DNA of 64,000 bases. It comes from Nocardioides solisilvae (GTDB taxonomy: Bacteria; Actinomycetota; Actinomycetes; Propionibacteriales; Nocardioidaceae). Shown piece by piece: positions 27,280-36,279 of the stretch; the first letter of the stretch is position 1, and the number at the start of each line of letters is the position of its first letter. The stretch covers positions 372,001 through 436,000 of the forward strand of contig NZ_QHKX01000002.1 in the NCBI RefSeq assembly GCF_003194625.1, written 5' to 3'. The position numbers were made by a program, and so were the translations under genes. The notes under the pieces are model-generated. The model did not search any database and was not told the origin of the DNA. It was given only the letters and a program-made list of their open reading frames with translations.

Positions 27280-28230
27280 GTGCGCACGGCTCCCTCCCCC
27301 CGGTTGCTCGACGAGGACACGTGGCGGCGGTCCGCCCGCGCCCACGCCGACCGGGTCGAGCCCTTCGTCGCCGCCCACCTGTCGCGGCGCGGGTCCGGGG
27401 TGAAGCACCCGGTCCACGACTTCCTCTTCACCTACTACTCCCAGCGCCCCGCCCAGCTACGCCGCTGGCACCCGGGCTTCGGCGTCGCCCTGGCCGGCGC
27501 CGACGAGCACGCCGGCCTCAAGGGCTACGAGCGGGTCCCCGGCGAGGGCGGCGCGGTCGACGCGGTCTCGGTCTCCGCGACGTACGTCGCCGGGCAGCGG
27601 CCGCTGCTGGTGGCCCTGCGCCGGCTGCTGGCGGCCACGGCGGCCCGACCGGCCTCGTACCGCTGCTTCGGGCTGCACGAGTGGGCGATGGTCCACCGCC
27701 TCGCCGAGGACGAGACCCGGCACGCCGACTGGCCGCTGCGGCTCGGCCCCGAGGGCACCGACGCGGTGGTCGAGGGGCACCGGATCGCCTGCTCGCACTT
27801 CGACGCCTACCGCTTCTTCACCCCCTCGGCGCGACCGCTCAACGTGCTGCGTCCCGGCCGGGACGACCGCGTCGACTTCGAGCAGCCGGGCTGCCTGCAC
27901 GCCGCGATGGACCTCTACAAGCACGCCTTCCGGCTGACCCCGATGGTCTGCTCCGACCTCGTCGCCGACTGCTTCGAGCTGGCCCGCGACGTGCGGGTGC
28001 TCGACATGCGGGCGGCGCCCTACGACCTCTCCGGGCTCGATGTGGACGGTGAGCCCTTCGTGCCGGTGCGGATCGAGACGCCCGAGGGCAAGCAGGAGTA
28101 CGCCGCCGCCCAACGCCGCTTCGCCGAGCGCGCCGCGCCGCTGCGGGCCCGGCTCCTCGCGGAGTGCGACCGGCTGCTCGCGGTGGCCGACGCCGTCGAC
28201 CTGCCCGATCCGGCCGGCGAGCCGCGGTGA
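27280..28230 (+). CDS. Conserved actinobacterial protein, sometimes labelled 3-methyladenine DNA glycosylase
   Basis: This 316-residue protein contains HPVHDFLFTYYSQRPAQLRRWHPGFGVAL and, later, a Cys/His-rich middle (CFGLHEWAMVH, CSHFDAYRFFTP) and CLHAAMDLYKHAFRLTP. I recall this family as widely conserved in actinobacteria and often annotated as a 3-methyladenine DNA glycosylase, but I see no classical glycosylase motif, so the activity is unproven. The GTG at 27280 is seven bases after TACCCT. Its stop overlaps the next gene as GTGA. Confidence 0.7.
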   Translation: MRTAPSPRLLDEDTWRRSARAHADRVEPFVAAHLSRRGSGVKHPVHDFLFTYYSQRPAQLRRWHPGFGVALAGADEHAGLKGYERVPGEGGAVDAVSVSATYVAGQRPLLVALRRLLAATAARPASYRCFGLHEWAMVHRLAEDETRHADWPLRLGPEGTDAVVEGHRIACSHFDAYRFFTPSARPLNVLRPGRDDRVDFEQPGCLHAAMDLYKHAFRLTPMVCSDLVADCFELARDVRVLDMRAAPYDLSGLDVDGEPFVPVRIETPEGKQEYAAAQRRFAERAAPLRARLLAECDRLLAVADAVDLPDPAGEPR

Positions 28231-28790
28231 GCGACCACCCGCGGTACCCGGGCCACTCGGTCCTGCAGGTGCCGGTGCCGGCGCTGGAGCCGTGGGTCCG
28301 GGAGCGGACCGCCCACCACGACATGGCCTACGTGTCGGCCGACCCCGCGTTCGTCCACGCCCACGTGACGGCGCTCGGCCCGTTCCTCCCCTCGCCGGGG
28401 CCCGAGGACCTCGCGGCGGTCGCTGCCGTGGCCGCGGCCACGCCGCCCTTCGACTTCGTGCTGGAGCGCACCGGCACCTTCCCCAACGGGATCGTCCACG
28501 CACTGCCGGAGCCCGCCGGCCCCTTCCGGGAGCTGACCCGGCGGCTGGTCGCGGCCTTCCCGCAGTGCCCGCCGTACGCCGGGGCGTTCCCCGACCCCGT
28601 GCCGCACCTCACCCTCGACGCGCTGTCGGACGAGGTCACCGAGGCCTCGACGCGGGCGGCCCTGGGCGGCCTGCTGCCCGCCCACGGCCGGGCCGAGCAC
28701 CTCGACCTGGCGTGGTACGAGCAGGACGGCTGCCGGGTGCTGCACCGGTGGCCGCTCGGCCTGGCGGGCGCCCGCGCGGCGTCCCGTTAG
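28227..28790 (+). CDS. 2H phosphoesterase / 2'-5' RNA ligase family protein
   Basis: This 187-residue protein has the two HxT/S-type motifs that define the 2H superfamily: HAHVTALGPF near residue 47 and PHLTLDAL near residue 126. These enzymes open or close cyclic phosphodiesters of nucleotides or RNA ends. The GTG overlaps the preceding stop (GTGA), so it is coupled to the glycosylase-like gene. The role of the pair is unknown. Confidence 0.8.
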   Translation: MSDHPRYPGHSVLQVPVPALEPWVRERTAHHDMAYVSADPAFVHAHVTALGPFLPSPGPEDLAAVAAVAAATPPFDFVLERTGTFPNGIVHALPEPAGPFRELTRRLVAAFPQCPPYAGAFPDPVPHLTLDALSDEVTEASTRAALGGLLPAHGRAEHLDLAWYEQDGCRVLHRWPLGLAGARAASR

Positions 28791-28800
28791 CGTGTCCACC

Positions 28801-29403
28801 GTGCGCAGCGAGGAGGACCGGACCTGGACCGACGAGGACTGGTACGGCGAGGACCTCTCGGGGACGCGCTTCGTCCGCTGCACCTTCCGCCGGGTCGACC
28901 TCACCGAGGCGTTGATGCGGGGCACCCACTTCGAGGAGTGCACCTTCGACGGCTGCCGGCTCAACGTCGCGACGCTGGAGTCGGCGGCGCTCGTCCTCTG
29001 CACGCTCCGCGGGTGCAACCTCTTCGACGCCACCCTGAGCGGCTGCAAGCTGGTGGGCTCGACGTTCGCGGAGTGCACGCTGCGGCCGGTGACGGTCGTC
29101 GGCGGCCAGTGGCGCGGCGTCTCGCTGCGCGGGGCCGACCTGGCCCGGGCCGACCTGTCGGGCGTGGACCTGCGCGAGGCCGACCTCACCGGGGCCGACC
29201 TCAGCGGCGCCACCCTGCGCGGCACCGCCCTGGACGGCGCCGAGCTGCGGGGCACCAGGCTCACGGGCGCCGACCTCACGGGCGCGTCGCTGGACCGCGT
29301 CGACCTCCGCGCGGCCCACCTCGAGCGGACGCGGCTCGACCTGGCCGGCGCGGTGCTGCTCGCCGAGCTGCACGGCGCCGTCGTGGAGACGACCCCCCTC
29401 TGA
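28801..29403 (+). CDS. Pentapeptide-repeat protein (Qnr/MfpA-like)
   Basis: This 200-residue protein is built of A(D/N)LxX pentapeptide repeats, clearest in the C-terminal half (RGADLARADLSGVDLREADL and following), with Cys-containing variants in the N-terminal half. It should fold as a right-handed quadrilateral beta-helix; members such as MfpA and Qnr mimic DNA and protect gyrase, but that role is not shown here. The GTG at 28801 is chosen because TAGCGT is seven bases upstream; a GTG at 28792 would add three residues. Confidence 0.85.
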   Translation: MRSEEDRTWTDEDWYGEDLSGTRFVRCTFRRVDLTEALMRGTHFEECTFDGCRLNVATLESAALVLCTLRGCNLFDATLSGCKLVGSTFAECTLRPVTVVGGQWRGVSLRGADLARADLSGVDLREADLTGADLSGATLRGTALDGAELRGTRLTGADLTGASLDRVDLRAAHLERTRLDLAGAVLLAELHGAVVETTPL

Positions 29404-29473
29404 GCCGACGACCGGGCCGGCGACCGGGTCGACGCGCGGGCCGACGCGCGGGCCGGCGCCGTCGCGCACGGCG

Positions 29474-30061
29474 TCAGGACCGGACGACCCGGTCCCCCGC
29501 CCGCACGCGGATGCCGTCGAGCACCAGGCGCAGGCACTCCTCGAAGTCGCTCCCCTGCTCGGGCTCCGCGTCGATGGCACCCGCGCTCGCCGCCTGCAGC
29601 CGCGTCTGCTCCTCGGCGGCGTGACCCAGCACGAGGTGGAGCAGGGTGCGGGTGGCGGTCCGCACGAGCTCCTCGTCGAGCCCGCTGCCGGCCAGCTCGC
29701 CCGCGAGGCTCGCGGGAGCGGCGTCCGCGCCGAGCCCGAAGGCGTGCACGGTCGCGACCAGCTCGGCGCCGTCACGCCACGCGAGCAGCGAGTCCCGCAG
29801 CCGCCGCGCGGCGGTGGCGACCCGCTCGTCCCACGGCCCGTCGGGCGCCGCGGAGAGGCCCCGGGCGAGCAGCTCGTCGGCCACCGCCGCCAGCAGCGTC
29901 TGCTTGTTGGCGAAGTGGTGGTAGAGCGCGCTCGGCCGGACCCCGAGCTCCTGGCCCAGCCGGCGCATCGTGAGGTCGGGCAGTCCGTAGCGGTCGAGCA
30001 CCTCGATCGCCCGCTCGACCACGTCCTCGCGTCGGTACCCCACGCGTCGCCTTCCCTTCAT
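29474..30061 (-). CDS. bioQ: TetR-family repressor, BioQ-like
   Basis: This 195-residue protein has the TetR helix-turn-helix (LTMRRLGQELGVRPSALYHHFANKQTLLAAVADELL) and an all-helical effector domain. It is divergent from bioYMN, and the intergenic region contains two TGAAC-type inverted repeats like those recognised by the corynebacterial BioQ repressor of biotin genes. The identification as BioQ rests on this site and position; the effector and real targets are inference. Confidence 0.75.
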   Translation of the reverse strand: MKGRRRVGYRREDVVERAIEVLDRYGLPDLTMRRLGQELGVRPSALYHHFANKQTLLAAVADELLARGLSAAPDGPWDERVATAARRLRDSLLAWRDGAELVATVHAFGLGADAAPASLAGELAGSGLDEELVRTATRTLLHLVLGHAAEEQTRLQAASAGAIDAEPEQGSDFEECLRLVLDGIRVRAGDRVVRS

Positions 30062-30137
30062 CCGGCCCTGCCCGGCCCCGGCCGGCGCCGCGAGACGTTC
30101 CCGGGACCGGTTGACGGGGTGCGTCGCCGACCTTAAC

Positions 30138-30167
30138 CTGAACGCCGTTCACCTGACCAGCGTTCAG
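30138..30167. promoter_or_regulatory. Two BioQ-type operators upstream of bioY
   Basis: TGAACGCCGTTCA (30139-30151) is a perfect inverted repeat. TGACCAGCGTTCA (30154-30166) is a near-perfect second copy with its centre 15 bases away. The first begins at the end of a TAACCT box (30134-30139), so a bound repressor would block the bioY promoter. The TGAAC-N3-GTTCA shape matches the known BioQ motif. Confidence 0.75.
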
Positions 30168-30199
30168 TTCCACGACGCCCTCGCCGAAAGCATCCCACC

Positions 30200-30811
30200 G
30201 TGAGCCTGCGCCCCTCCCGTCCCGGACACGACCTCGCCCTGGTCACCGCCTTCACGGCGCTGATCGCGGTCTGCGCGATCCTCCCCGGCCTCAAGATCGG
30301 CCTCCCGGTCCCCGTCACCCTGCAGACCTTCGGCGTGCTGCTGGCTGGCGCCGTCCTCGGCGCGCGCCGCGGCTTCCTCGCCGTGACCCTCTACCTGGTG
30401 GTGGGCGCGGCAGGCCTGCCCGTCTTCTCGGGCGGCGCCGCCGGGCTCGGCGTCTTCCAGGGCCCCACCATGGGCTACCTGCTCGCGTTCCCCTTCGCCG
30501 CGGCCCTGTGTGGCTTCCTCGTCGAGCGCCTCCCCCGGCAGAAGGTCGCCTCCTCGGTGCCGCTCGTCTTCGCCGCCGGCTTCCTGTCCAGCGCCCTGCT
30601 GATCCACACCGGCGGGATGGCCGGCCTGGTCTGGCGCCTGCCCACCACGTGGGAGGGCGCCTGGGACATCGACAAGTTCTTCTGGGCGGGCGACATCGTC
30701 AAGAACGTCGTGATGGCGCTGGTCGCCACCTCCGTGCACCGCGCCTTCCCCGACCTGCTCGGCACCCCCCGGCCGGTCGACCGACCGGAGCGCGAGACCA
30801 TCGGGGCGTGA
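30200..30811 (+). CDS. bioY: Biotin transporter substrate-binding subunit BioY
   Basis: This 203-residue membrane protein has about six helices and the BioY family blocks PVPVTLQTFGVLLAGAVLGARRG and LYLVVGAAGLPVFSGGAAGL. It captures biotin (S component) for an ECF transporter. The GTG start is some 30 bases after the second operator. Its stop overlaps bioM as GTGA, so bioY-bioM-bioN form one coupled operon. Confidence 0.93.
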   Translation: MSLRPSRPGHDLALVTAFTALIAVCAILPGLKIGLPVPVTLQTFGVLLAGAVLGARRGFLAVTLYLVVGAAGLPVFSGGAAGLGVFQGPTMGYLLAFPFAAALCGFLVERLPRQKVASSVPLVFAAGFLSSALLIHTGGMAGLVWRLPTTWEGAWDIDKFFWAGDIVKNVVMALVATSVHRAFPDLLGTPRPVDRPERETIGA

Positions 30812-31497
30812 CCCGCCTCGAGCTCGACCGGGTCGCCGTCCGGGCTCCCGGCCCCGACGGCGACGTGGTGATCCTGCAGGAGACGACGCTCGACCTCACC
30901 CAGCGACGGATCGCCCTCGTCGGCCCCAACGGCTCCGGCAAGTCGACCCTCGCACGGCTGCTCAACGGCCTGGTCGCCCCCAGCTCGGGTGCCGTGCGGG
31001 TCGACGGGCTCGACGTCGCGCGCGAGGGCAAGGAGGTGCGGCGACGCGTCGGCTTCGTCTTCACCGATCCCTCGGCCCAGCTGGTGATGCCGACCGTCCT
31101 GGAGGACGTGGCGCTCTCCCTCCGCCGCACCCACCGCGACCGCACCGCACGGCTCGCGACCGCCCGTGCCGTGCTGGCCCGCTTCGGCCTCGACCCGCTG
31201 GCCGACCGCAGCGTCCACACCCTGTCGGGCGGGCAGCGGCAGCTCCTGGCGCTGGCCGGCGTCCTGGCCACCGACCCGGCGGTGCTGGTCGCCGACGAGC
31301 CCACGACCCTGCTCGACCTCGCCAACAGCCGGATGATCGGTGACCTGCTGCTGGGCCTGCCCCAGCAGCTGGTCCTCGTGACCCACGACCTCGACCTGGC
31401 CGCACGCTGCGACCGGGCGCTGGTGGTCTCCGGCGGCAGGGTCGCCTTCGATGGGCCCGCGGAGGCCGCGGTCGCGCACTACCGGGCCACCGCGTGA
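30808..31497 (+). CDS. bioM: Biotin ECF transporter ATPase BioM
   Basis: This 229-residue ABC ATPase has Walker A GPNGSGKS, a Q-loop (VFTDPSAQL), the signature LSGGQRQLLALAG, Walker B VLVADEPT and the switch His in VLVTHDLD. It energises biotin uptake by BioY with BioN. It uses a single ATPase gene, as in the dedicated biotin ECF systems of actinobacteria and rhizobia. Its stop overlaps bioN. Confidence 0.93.
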   Translation: MTRLELDRVAVRAPGPDGDVVILQETTLDLTQRRIALVGPNGSGKSTLARLLNGLVAPSSGAVRVDGLDVAREGKEVRRRVGFVFTDPSAQLVMPTVLEDVALSLRRTHRDRTARLATARAVLARFGLDPLADRSVHTLSGGQRQLLALAGVLATDPAVLVADEPTTLLDLANSRMIGDLLLGLPQQLVLVTHDLDLAARCDRALVVSGGRVAFDGPAEAAVAHYRATA

Positions 31498-32108
31498 GGC
31501 AGCTCCCCCTGCTCGACGCCCACCGGCCGGGCACCAGCTGGCTGCACCGGCTGCCGGCCGGGGCCAAGCTGCTCGGCATGCTGGCCGCGGGCGTGGTGGT
31601 GATCGTCCTGCGCGGACCCCTCACCGGGGTCGGCGCGCTGGCGGTGGCGCTCGCCCTGGTCGCCTCCTCGGGCCTCGGGCTGGCCGACACGCTGCGCGCC
31701 CTCCGCAGCCTGCTGCTGCTCGGCCTCCTGGTCGGCCTCTACCACCTGCTGCAGCGCAGCTGGGCGCTCGCCGCGGAGCAGGTGACCGACCTGGTCGCGC
31801 TGATCCTGCTCGCGACGGTGGTCACCACGACCACGCCGGTGGACGCGATGCTGGACGCGATCGTCCGGGCGCTGGGCCCCCTGCGCTCGCTGGGGGTGCG
31901 GCCCGAGCGGGTGGCCCTCGCCTTCAGCCTCGTGCTGCGCTCGATCCCGCTCACCCTGGCCGTCGCGGCCGAGACCGCCGACGCCGCGCGGGCCCGGGGC
32001 CTGGGCCGCAGCCCCCGCGCCCTGCTCACCCCGATGGTGATCCGCACGGTCGCCCACGCCCGGGTGACGGGCGAGGCGCTGCACGCGCGCGGGCTGGGCG
32101 ACGACTGA
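31494..32108 (+). CDS. bioN: Biotin ECF transporter transmembrane subunit BioN
   Basis: This 204-residue protein is a CbiQ/EcfT-type T component with five or so helices and the two ARG-type coupling motifs that contact the ATPases (DAARARGLG and ALHARGLGD). It joins BioY to BioM. The GTG start overlaps the bioM stop (GTGA). It is the last gene of the operon. Confidence 0.92.
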   Translation: MRQLPLLDAHRPGTSWLHRLPAGAKLLGMLAAGVVVIVLRGPLTGVGALAVALALVASSGLGLADTLRALRSLLLLGLLVGLYHLLQRSWALAAEQVTDLVALILLATVVTTTTPVDAMLDAIVRALGPLRSLGVRPERVALAFSLVLRSIPLTLAVAAETADAARARGLGRSPRALLTPMVIRTVAHARVTGEALHARGLGDD

Positions 32109-32127
32109 GCCGACTATCCTCACCGGC

Positions 32128-32760
32128 GTGATCGTCTCCCACCGGCAGCGCCTCCTCTTCGTGCACGTGCAGAAGACCGGTGGCCTCTCCACCGACACGC
32201 TGCTGGAGCGGCTGCTGCCCGACGCCGAGCGGGTCCAGGGGCTCCCCGGGACGCGGCACGCCAAGCTCCGGTCGGCGCTCCGGGTCCACCCGGAGCTGTC
32301 CGACTACTTCGTCTTCGGCTTCGTGCGCAACCCGTGGGCCCGTCTGCTCTCCTGGCACGCGATGGTGCTGCGCCGCAACGCGGCCGCCGAGTCGGGCAAC
32401 GACTTCGTGGCCCGACGCCTCGAGGCCAACAGCTTCTGGCGCAAGGTGGGCGAGGAGTACGCCGACTTCGAGGAGTTCGTGCTGCGCGGCACCCGCGAGG
32501 TCCCGCGGCTCGGCACCCCGCAGCTCGACTGGCTGCGCGCGCCCGGACGCCGGGCCGACTTCATCGGCCGCACCGAGACCTTCGCCGACGACCTCGTCGC
32601 GGCCCTCGCGCAGGCCGGGGTCGCGGTCCCCGACGGAGCGGTCGAACGGCGCAACGCGGGCCCGCCGACCGACTACCGCCGCGCCTACACCGACGAGATG
32701 CGCGACCGGGTGGCCGAGGCGTTCGCCGACGACGTCGACGCCTTCGGCTACCGGTTCTGA
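32128..32760 (+). CDS. Sulfotransferase family protein (sulfotransferase 2 type)
   Basis: This 210-residue protein has the PAPS-binding elements of cytosolic-type sulfotransferases: the 5'-phosphosulfate loop LFVHVQKTGGLS and the 3'-phosphate block FVFGFVRNPWARLLSWHAM. It ends with RRNAGPPTDYRRAYTDEM, as in carbohydrate sulfotransferases of family 2. It may sulfate a cell-surface sugar or lipid; the acceptor is unknown. The GTG lies seven bases after TATCCT, suggesting a leaderless message from its own promoter. Confidence 0.85.
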   Translation: MIVSHRQRLLFVHVQKTGGLSTDTLLERLLPDAERVQGLPGTRHAKLRSALRVHPELSDYFVFGFVRNPWARLLSWHAMVLRRNAAAESGNDFVARRLEANSFWRKVGEEYADFEEFVLRGTREVPRLGTPQLDWLRAPGRRADFIGRTETFADDLVAALAQAGVAVPDGAVERRNAGPPTDYRRAYTDEMRDRVAEAFADDVDAFGYRF

Positions 32761-32800
32761 CCCGGGCCACGCCCCCCGTCACAGCCCGGTCAAGGCCCGT

Positions 32801-34186
32801 TCACCAGCCGGGCGGCCGACGCTGCGACCACGGCGCCGCGGCCTCGACCTGCGCCGCGACCGACAGCAGCAGCTGGTCCTCGGCCGGTCGGGCCGCGAGC
32901 ATCACGCCGACCGGGAGGCCGTCGGCGGTCTGGTGCAGCGGCAGCGAGACCGCCGGCATCCCGGTGACGTTCCAGGCGGACGTCCAGGGGGTGAAGCGGG
33001 TCTGCGCCGCGAAGTCCGCGGCGGGGTCCTCGTCGTCCCGCAACGCCCCCACGGGCAACGGCGGCGAGGCCAGCGTCGGGGTCAGCACCAGGTCGTAGGG
33101 CGCCAGCGCCATCAGCGCCGCGGCGGCCAGGCGCCGCATCTCGCCGATGGCCAGGCCGAACTCCGGGCCCGAGACCCGCTCCCCCCGGGCCGCGAGCCAG
33201 CGGGTGAGCGGGCGCAGGTCGCCCTCGCGCCCCTCGGGCGCCCGGGACAGCGCCGTCAGCACCGACCAGCACACCTCGAAGACCGCCACCGCCTCGCGCG
33301 GCAACGGCACGGGGACGTCCTCGACCTCGTGGCCCAGCGACTCCAGCAGCCGGGAGGCGTCCTCGTACGCCGTCACGCACTCCGGGTGAACCTCGGTGTC
33401 GGCGAGCACCGGCTCCAGGAACCGGGCGACCCGCAGCCGTCCGGGCGCGCGGTCGCAGGCCGAGAGGAAGGTGGAGCCGGGCTCGGGCGCCCACGTCGGG
33501 TCGCCGGTCCGCGGCCCGGCGAGCACGTCGAGCAGCGCCGCGGCGTCCCGCACGTCCCGGGCGAGCGGGCCGGCGGTGGCCAGCCCCACCGGGTCGCCGT
33601 ACGCCGGACCCCCGCTGATCCGCCCGCGCGAGGGCTTGAGCCCCACCAGCCCGCAGCACGAGGCGGGGATCCGGATGGAGCCGCCGCCGTCCGAGCCCGG
33701 CGCCACCGGCACGAGCCCGGCGGCCACCGCCGCCGCGGCGCCGCCCGAGGAGCCGCCGGCCATCCGCGTGCGGTCCCACGGGGTCACCGCGGGCGGCAGC
33801 CCCTCGGGCTCGGTGTAGCAGGGCGAGCCGAACTCCGGGGTGCTGGTCTTGGCGAACCACACCATGCCGGCGTCCTCGACCGAGCGGACCAGGTGGTCGG
33901 ACAGCTCCGGCACGTGGTCGGCGTACGCGGCGGAGCCGAACGTCGTCCGCACCCCCGTCGTGGGGTGCAGGTCCTTGATCGCCGTGGGGACGCCGTGCAG
34001 CGGCGAGGCCGCCTCCCGGGGCAGCGCCGCCGCCCGTGCCCGGGCGAGGTCGGGGACCACCGTGACGAAGGCGCCGACGTCGTCGGCTCGGGCGAGGTAG
34101 TGGTCCAGCAGCTGGAGGGGAGAGACCTCGCCGCGGCGCACCGCCGCGCCCTGCTCGAGGGCCGTCAGGTCGTGCAGCTCTGCCAT
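32801..34186 (-). CDS. Amidase, amidase-signature family
   Basis: This 461-residue hydrolase has the Ser-Ser-Lys triad: Lys in GVPTAIKDLHP (about residue 71), the cis-Ser in GGSSGGAAAAVAAGLVP and the nucleophile Ser in DGGGSIRIPASCCGLVGLK. It may hydrolyse amides, carbamates or nylon-type substrates, or act like GatA; the substrate-specific region is not informative. It is not beside gatB or gatC, so a role in tRNA-Gln amidation is unlikely. Confidence 0.92.
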   Translation of the reverse strand: MAELHDLTALEQGAAVRRGEVSPLQLLDHYLARADDVGAFVTVVPDLARARAAALPREAASPLHGVPTAIKDLHPTTGVRTTFGSAAYADHVPELSDHLVRSVEDAGMVWFAKTSTPEFGSPCYTEPEGLPPAVTPWDRTRMAGGSSGGAAAAVAAGLVPVAPGSDGGGSIRIPASCCGLVGLKPSRGRISGGPAYGDPVGLATAGPLARDVRDAAALLDVLAGPRTGDPTWAPEPGSTFLSACDRAPGRLRVARFLEPVLADTEVHPECVTAYEDASRLLESLGHEVEDVPVPLPREAVAVFEVCWSVLTALSRAPEGREGDLRPLTRWLAARGERVSGPEFGLAIGEMRRLAAAALMALAPYDLVLTPTLASPPLPVGALRDDEDPAADFAAQTRFTPWTSAWNVTGMPAVSLPLHQTADGLPVGVMLAARPAEDQLLLSVAAQVEAAAPWSQRRPPGW

Positions 34187-34195
34187 GCCCGGACC

Positions 34196-36214
34196 CTACG
34201 CGGGACCCGAAGCCCTGCGGGAGCGGCGGACCAGCAGCCCCCCGACCACGAGGAGCAGGAGGACGGCGCCCACCGCGACACCCCAGGGAAGCAGGTCCGG
34301 GTCGGACCCGACCGTGGCTCCGGCGCCGTCGTCGTCCTCGTCCTCCTCCGGCCCGGTCGCGGACGCCTCGCCGGAGGGCGTCTGCGTGGCCTCGAGCCCG
34401 GGACCCTGCTCCCCCTCGGTGTACTCCGGGACACCCTCAACGTCGCCGAGCACCTCGGCGCGCAGCTCGACGGGTACGGCGAAGTCACGGTCCTCGTCCA
34501 GGGCACCCATGCCGAGCACGAAGACCTGATCGCCACCGCGGGTCGCGGTCTGGTGGCGCCACAGGGGCGCCTCCCCGTTGGCCAGCCGCAGGGGCGGCAC
34601 GACAGCCGTCAGCACCACCGGCTCCCTGCCGGAGTACATGCTGTTGCCCCGCACCTCCGGATGACCCGCGACGGCGGGCACCGCCTGCCACAGCGCGGTG
34701 TGCGCCCACAGCCGGACGGGATTGCCCTGGAAGCCCAGACGGTCCGCGGCCCGCGCGTCCGGTCGCACCCGGGCCGAGAGCCGAACCGCCTGGCCGTACT
34801 CCGCCGGGACCCGGTAGACCAGCTGCTCGGAGGGACGCAGGGTGTCGGCGTAGGTCGTGCCGGGCTCCAGGGCCGGGGCGTCGGCGAAGTGCACGCCGCC
34901 CACGACCGGCACTCTCTCCCCGCTCCGCGGCAGGTCGACGACGTCGACCCACTCCTCGTCGGGCGCGTCCAGCGGGCCCGGCAGCAGGGCCAGGTTGTCG
35001 ATCTCGCCGTGCGTGCCCACCCGGAGCAGGTAGTCCGACGGCTCCGAGGTCAGCTGGACGGAGAGCACCAACCGATCGGCGGCGAGACACTCCTCCTGCC
35101 GCCAGCCCCGACTGAGCTGGTGGTGCTCGATCCCCGCAGCCGAGATCGGGGTCAGGCCGAGGATCTGGAACTCCTGGGCGATGGAGTTCTCGCACTCCGC
35201 GCCCTCCGGCGTGAGGAGCTTGAGGTGGATGGCCGTGTGCCAGTTCTCGTCGTCCTTGCGCGGCCGGACGAGGACCGAAGCGGTGAGCCCTCCGTCGACC
35301 GGCTTCTCCACGAGATAGGTCCGGACGAGGTCATCGCCCCGGGAGGTGTCGACGTAGGTGCCCGGCTGCAGCGGCAGCGGGTCCTCCACGGTCTCCCCTC
35401 CCAGGACCCGCTCGCCGTCGAGCCGGAACCGTCGCATCTCCCGCACGCTGACCTTGACCAGGCTGCTGGACAGCTCTTCGGCCGAGGAGGCGTCGTAATA
35501 GGTGCCGTTGCCCCGGCGGGCGATGCACCGCAGGGCCTCGCGGGCCCGGCCGGAGACGTCGAGGCCGACCACGTTGATGGTCAGGTCGATGCCCTGGTCT
35601 GCCAGCTGGGCGGCCACCTCGCACGGGTCGGGCTCACAGGTGGGCTCGCCGTCGGAGAGCAGCACGATCGTGCGGGCGACGCCGTCCTCGGCCGGGCCGA
35701 GGTCCCGGCCGGCCTCGCGCAGCGCGTGGCCGATCGGGGTCTCCCCGTAGGGCTCGTAGTCGCGGACGGCCCCGGTCAGGGCTGCGCGGTCCAGCGGCCC
35801 GACCGGGACCACCGCCCGGGAGTCTGTGCAGGCGCCCGGCTCGCTGCGGTCGAAGACCTCGGACCCGAAGACGCGTATCCCGACCTCGGCCTCGTCGGGC
35901 AGCTCGTCGACGACCCGGCCGAGCGCGTCCTTGGCCGCCTGGATCTTGCTGCCGCCACCGGCTGCGGACTCGGCCATCGACCCCGAGGAGTCCAGCACCA
36001 GGACCAGGCGTCCGGTCCCGTCCTCACCACCGTCGGGTGCCTCGCGAGTGGCGGACACCGGGGCCGGCTCCTCCCCCGCACGGGCAGCGGGGGCAGGGCC
36101 CGCCAGTCCGGCGACGAGCGCGACGGCCAAGCAGACGAGCAGAGCGGGGAGCAGGCGGGGCAGGGGTCGGGTGCGGGTGGGCGGGTGCTGGTGGTGCGCA
36201 GGCATGGCCTCCAT
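34196..36214 (-). CDS. Secreted, membrane-anchored von Willebrand factor A protein
   Basis: This 672-residue protein has a signal peptide (about residues 15-45), a VWA domain with the MIDAS motif LVLDSSGSM, a long beta-rich extracellular region and a C-terminal transmembrane helix (WGVAVGAVLLLLVVGGLLVRR) followed by a basic tail. It should sit on the cell surface and bind a partner in a metal-dependent manner. An acidic linker (GPEEDEDDDGA) precedes the anchor. Two ATGs nine bases apart are possible starts; 36214 has GGAGGG four bases upstream. Confidence 0.88.
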   Translation of the reverse strand: MEAMPAHHQHPPTRTRPLPRLLPALLVCLAVALVAGLAGPAPAARAGEEPAPVSATREAPDGGEDGTGRLVLVLDSSGSMAESAAGGGSKIQAAKDALGRVVDELPDEAEVGIRVFGSEVFDRSEPGACTDSRAVVPVGPLDRAALTGAVRDYEPYGETPIGHALREAGRDLGPAEDGVARTIVLLSDGEPTCEPDPCEVAAQLADQGIDLTINVVGLDVSGRAREALRCIARRGNGTYYDASSAEELSSSLVKVSVREMRRFRLDGERVLGGETVEDPLPLQPGTYVDTSRGDDLVRTYLVEKPVDGGLTASVLVRPRKDDENWHTAIHLKLLTPEGAECENSIAQEFQILGLTPISAAGIEHHQLSRGWRQEECLAADRLVLSVQLTSEPSDYLLRVGTHGEIDNLALLPGPLDAPDEEWVDVVDLPRSGERVPVVGGVHFADAPALEPGTTYADTLRPSEQLVYRVPAEYGQAVRLSARVRPDARAADRLGFQGNPVRLWAHTALWQAVPAVAGHPEVRGNSMYSGREPVVLTAVVPPLRLANGEAPLWRHQTATRGGDQVFVLGMGALDEDRDFAVPVELRAEVLGDVEGVPEYTEGEQGPGLEATQTPSGEASATGPEEDEDDDGAGATVGSDPDLLPWGVAVGAVLLLLVVGGLLVRRSRRASGPA

Positions 36215-36279
36215 ACTGCCCTCCTATGATGGACCGAACCCGAGGGACCCGCCCGGTCCGCGCGCCGCGGACCGCCGGC

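Noticed and set aside
27280..28230. Calling this gene a proven 3-methyladenine glycosylase
   Set aside because: The name is used for the family in databases, as far as I recall, but no glycosylase motif is visible in the sequence, so I keep it as a label only.
29404..29473. GC-rich direct repeats between the pentapeptide gene and the TetR gene
   Set aside because: The units are short and imperfect; no stem of convincing length or U-tract is seen, so I do not call a terminator or repeat.
32180..36229. A 1349-residue plus-strand frame over the amidase and VWA genes
   Set aside because: It is a shadow frame; the genes below it have full family motifs and the frame has none.
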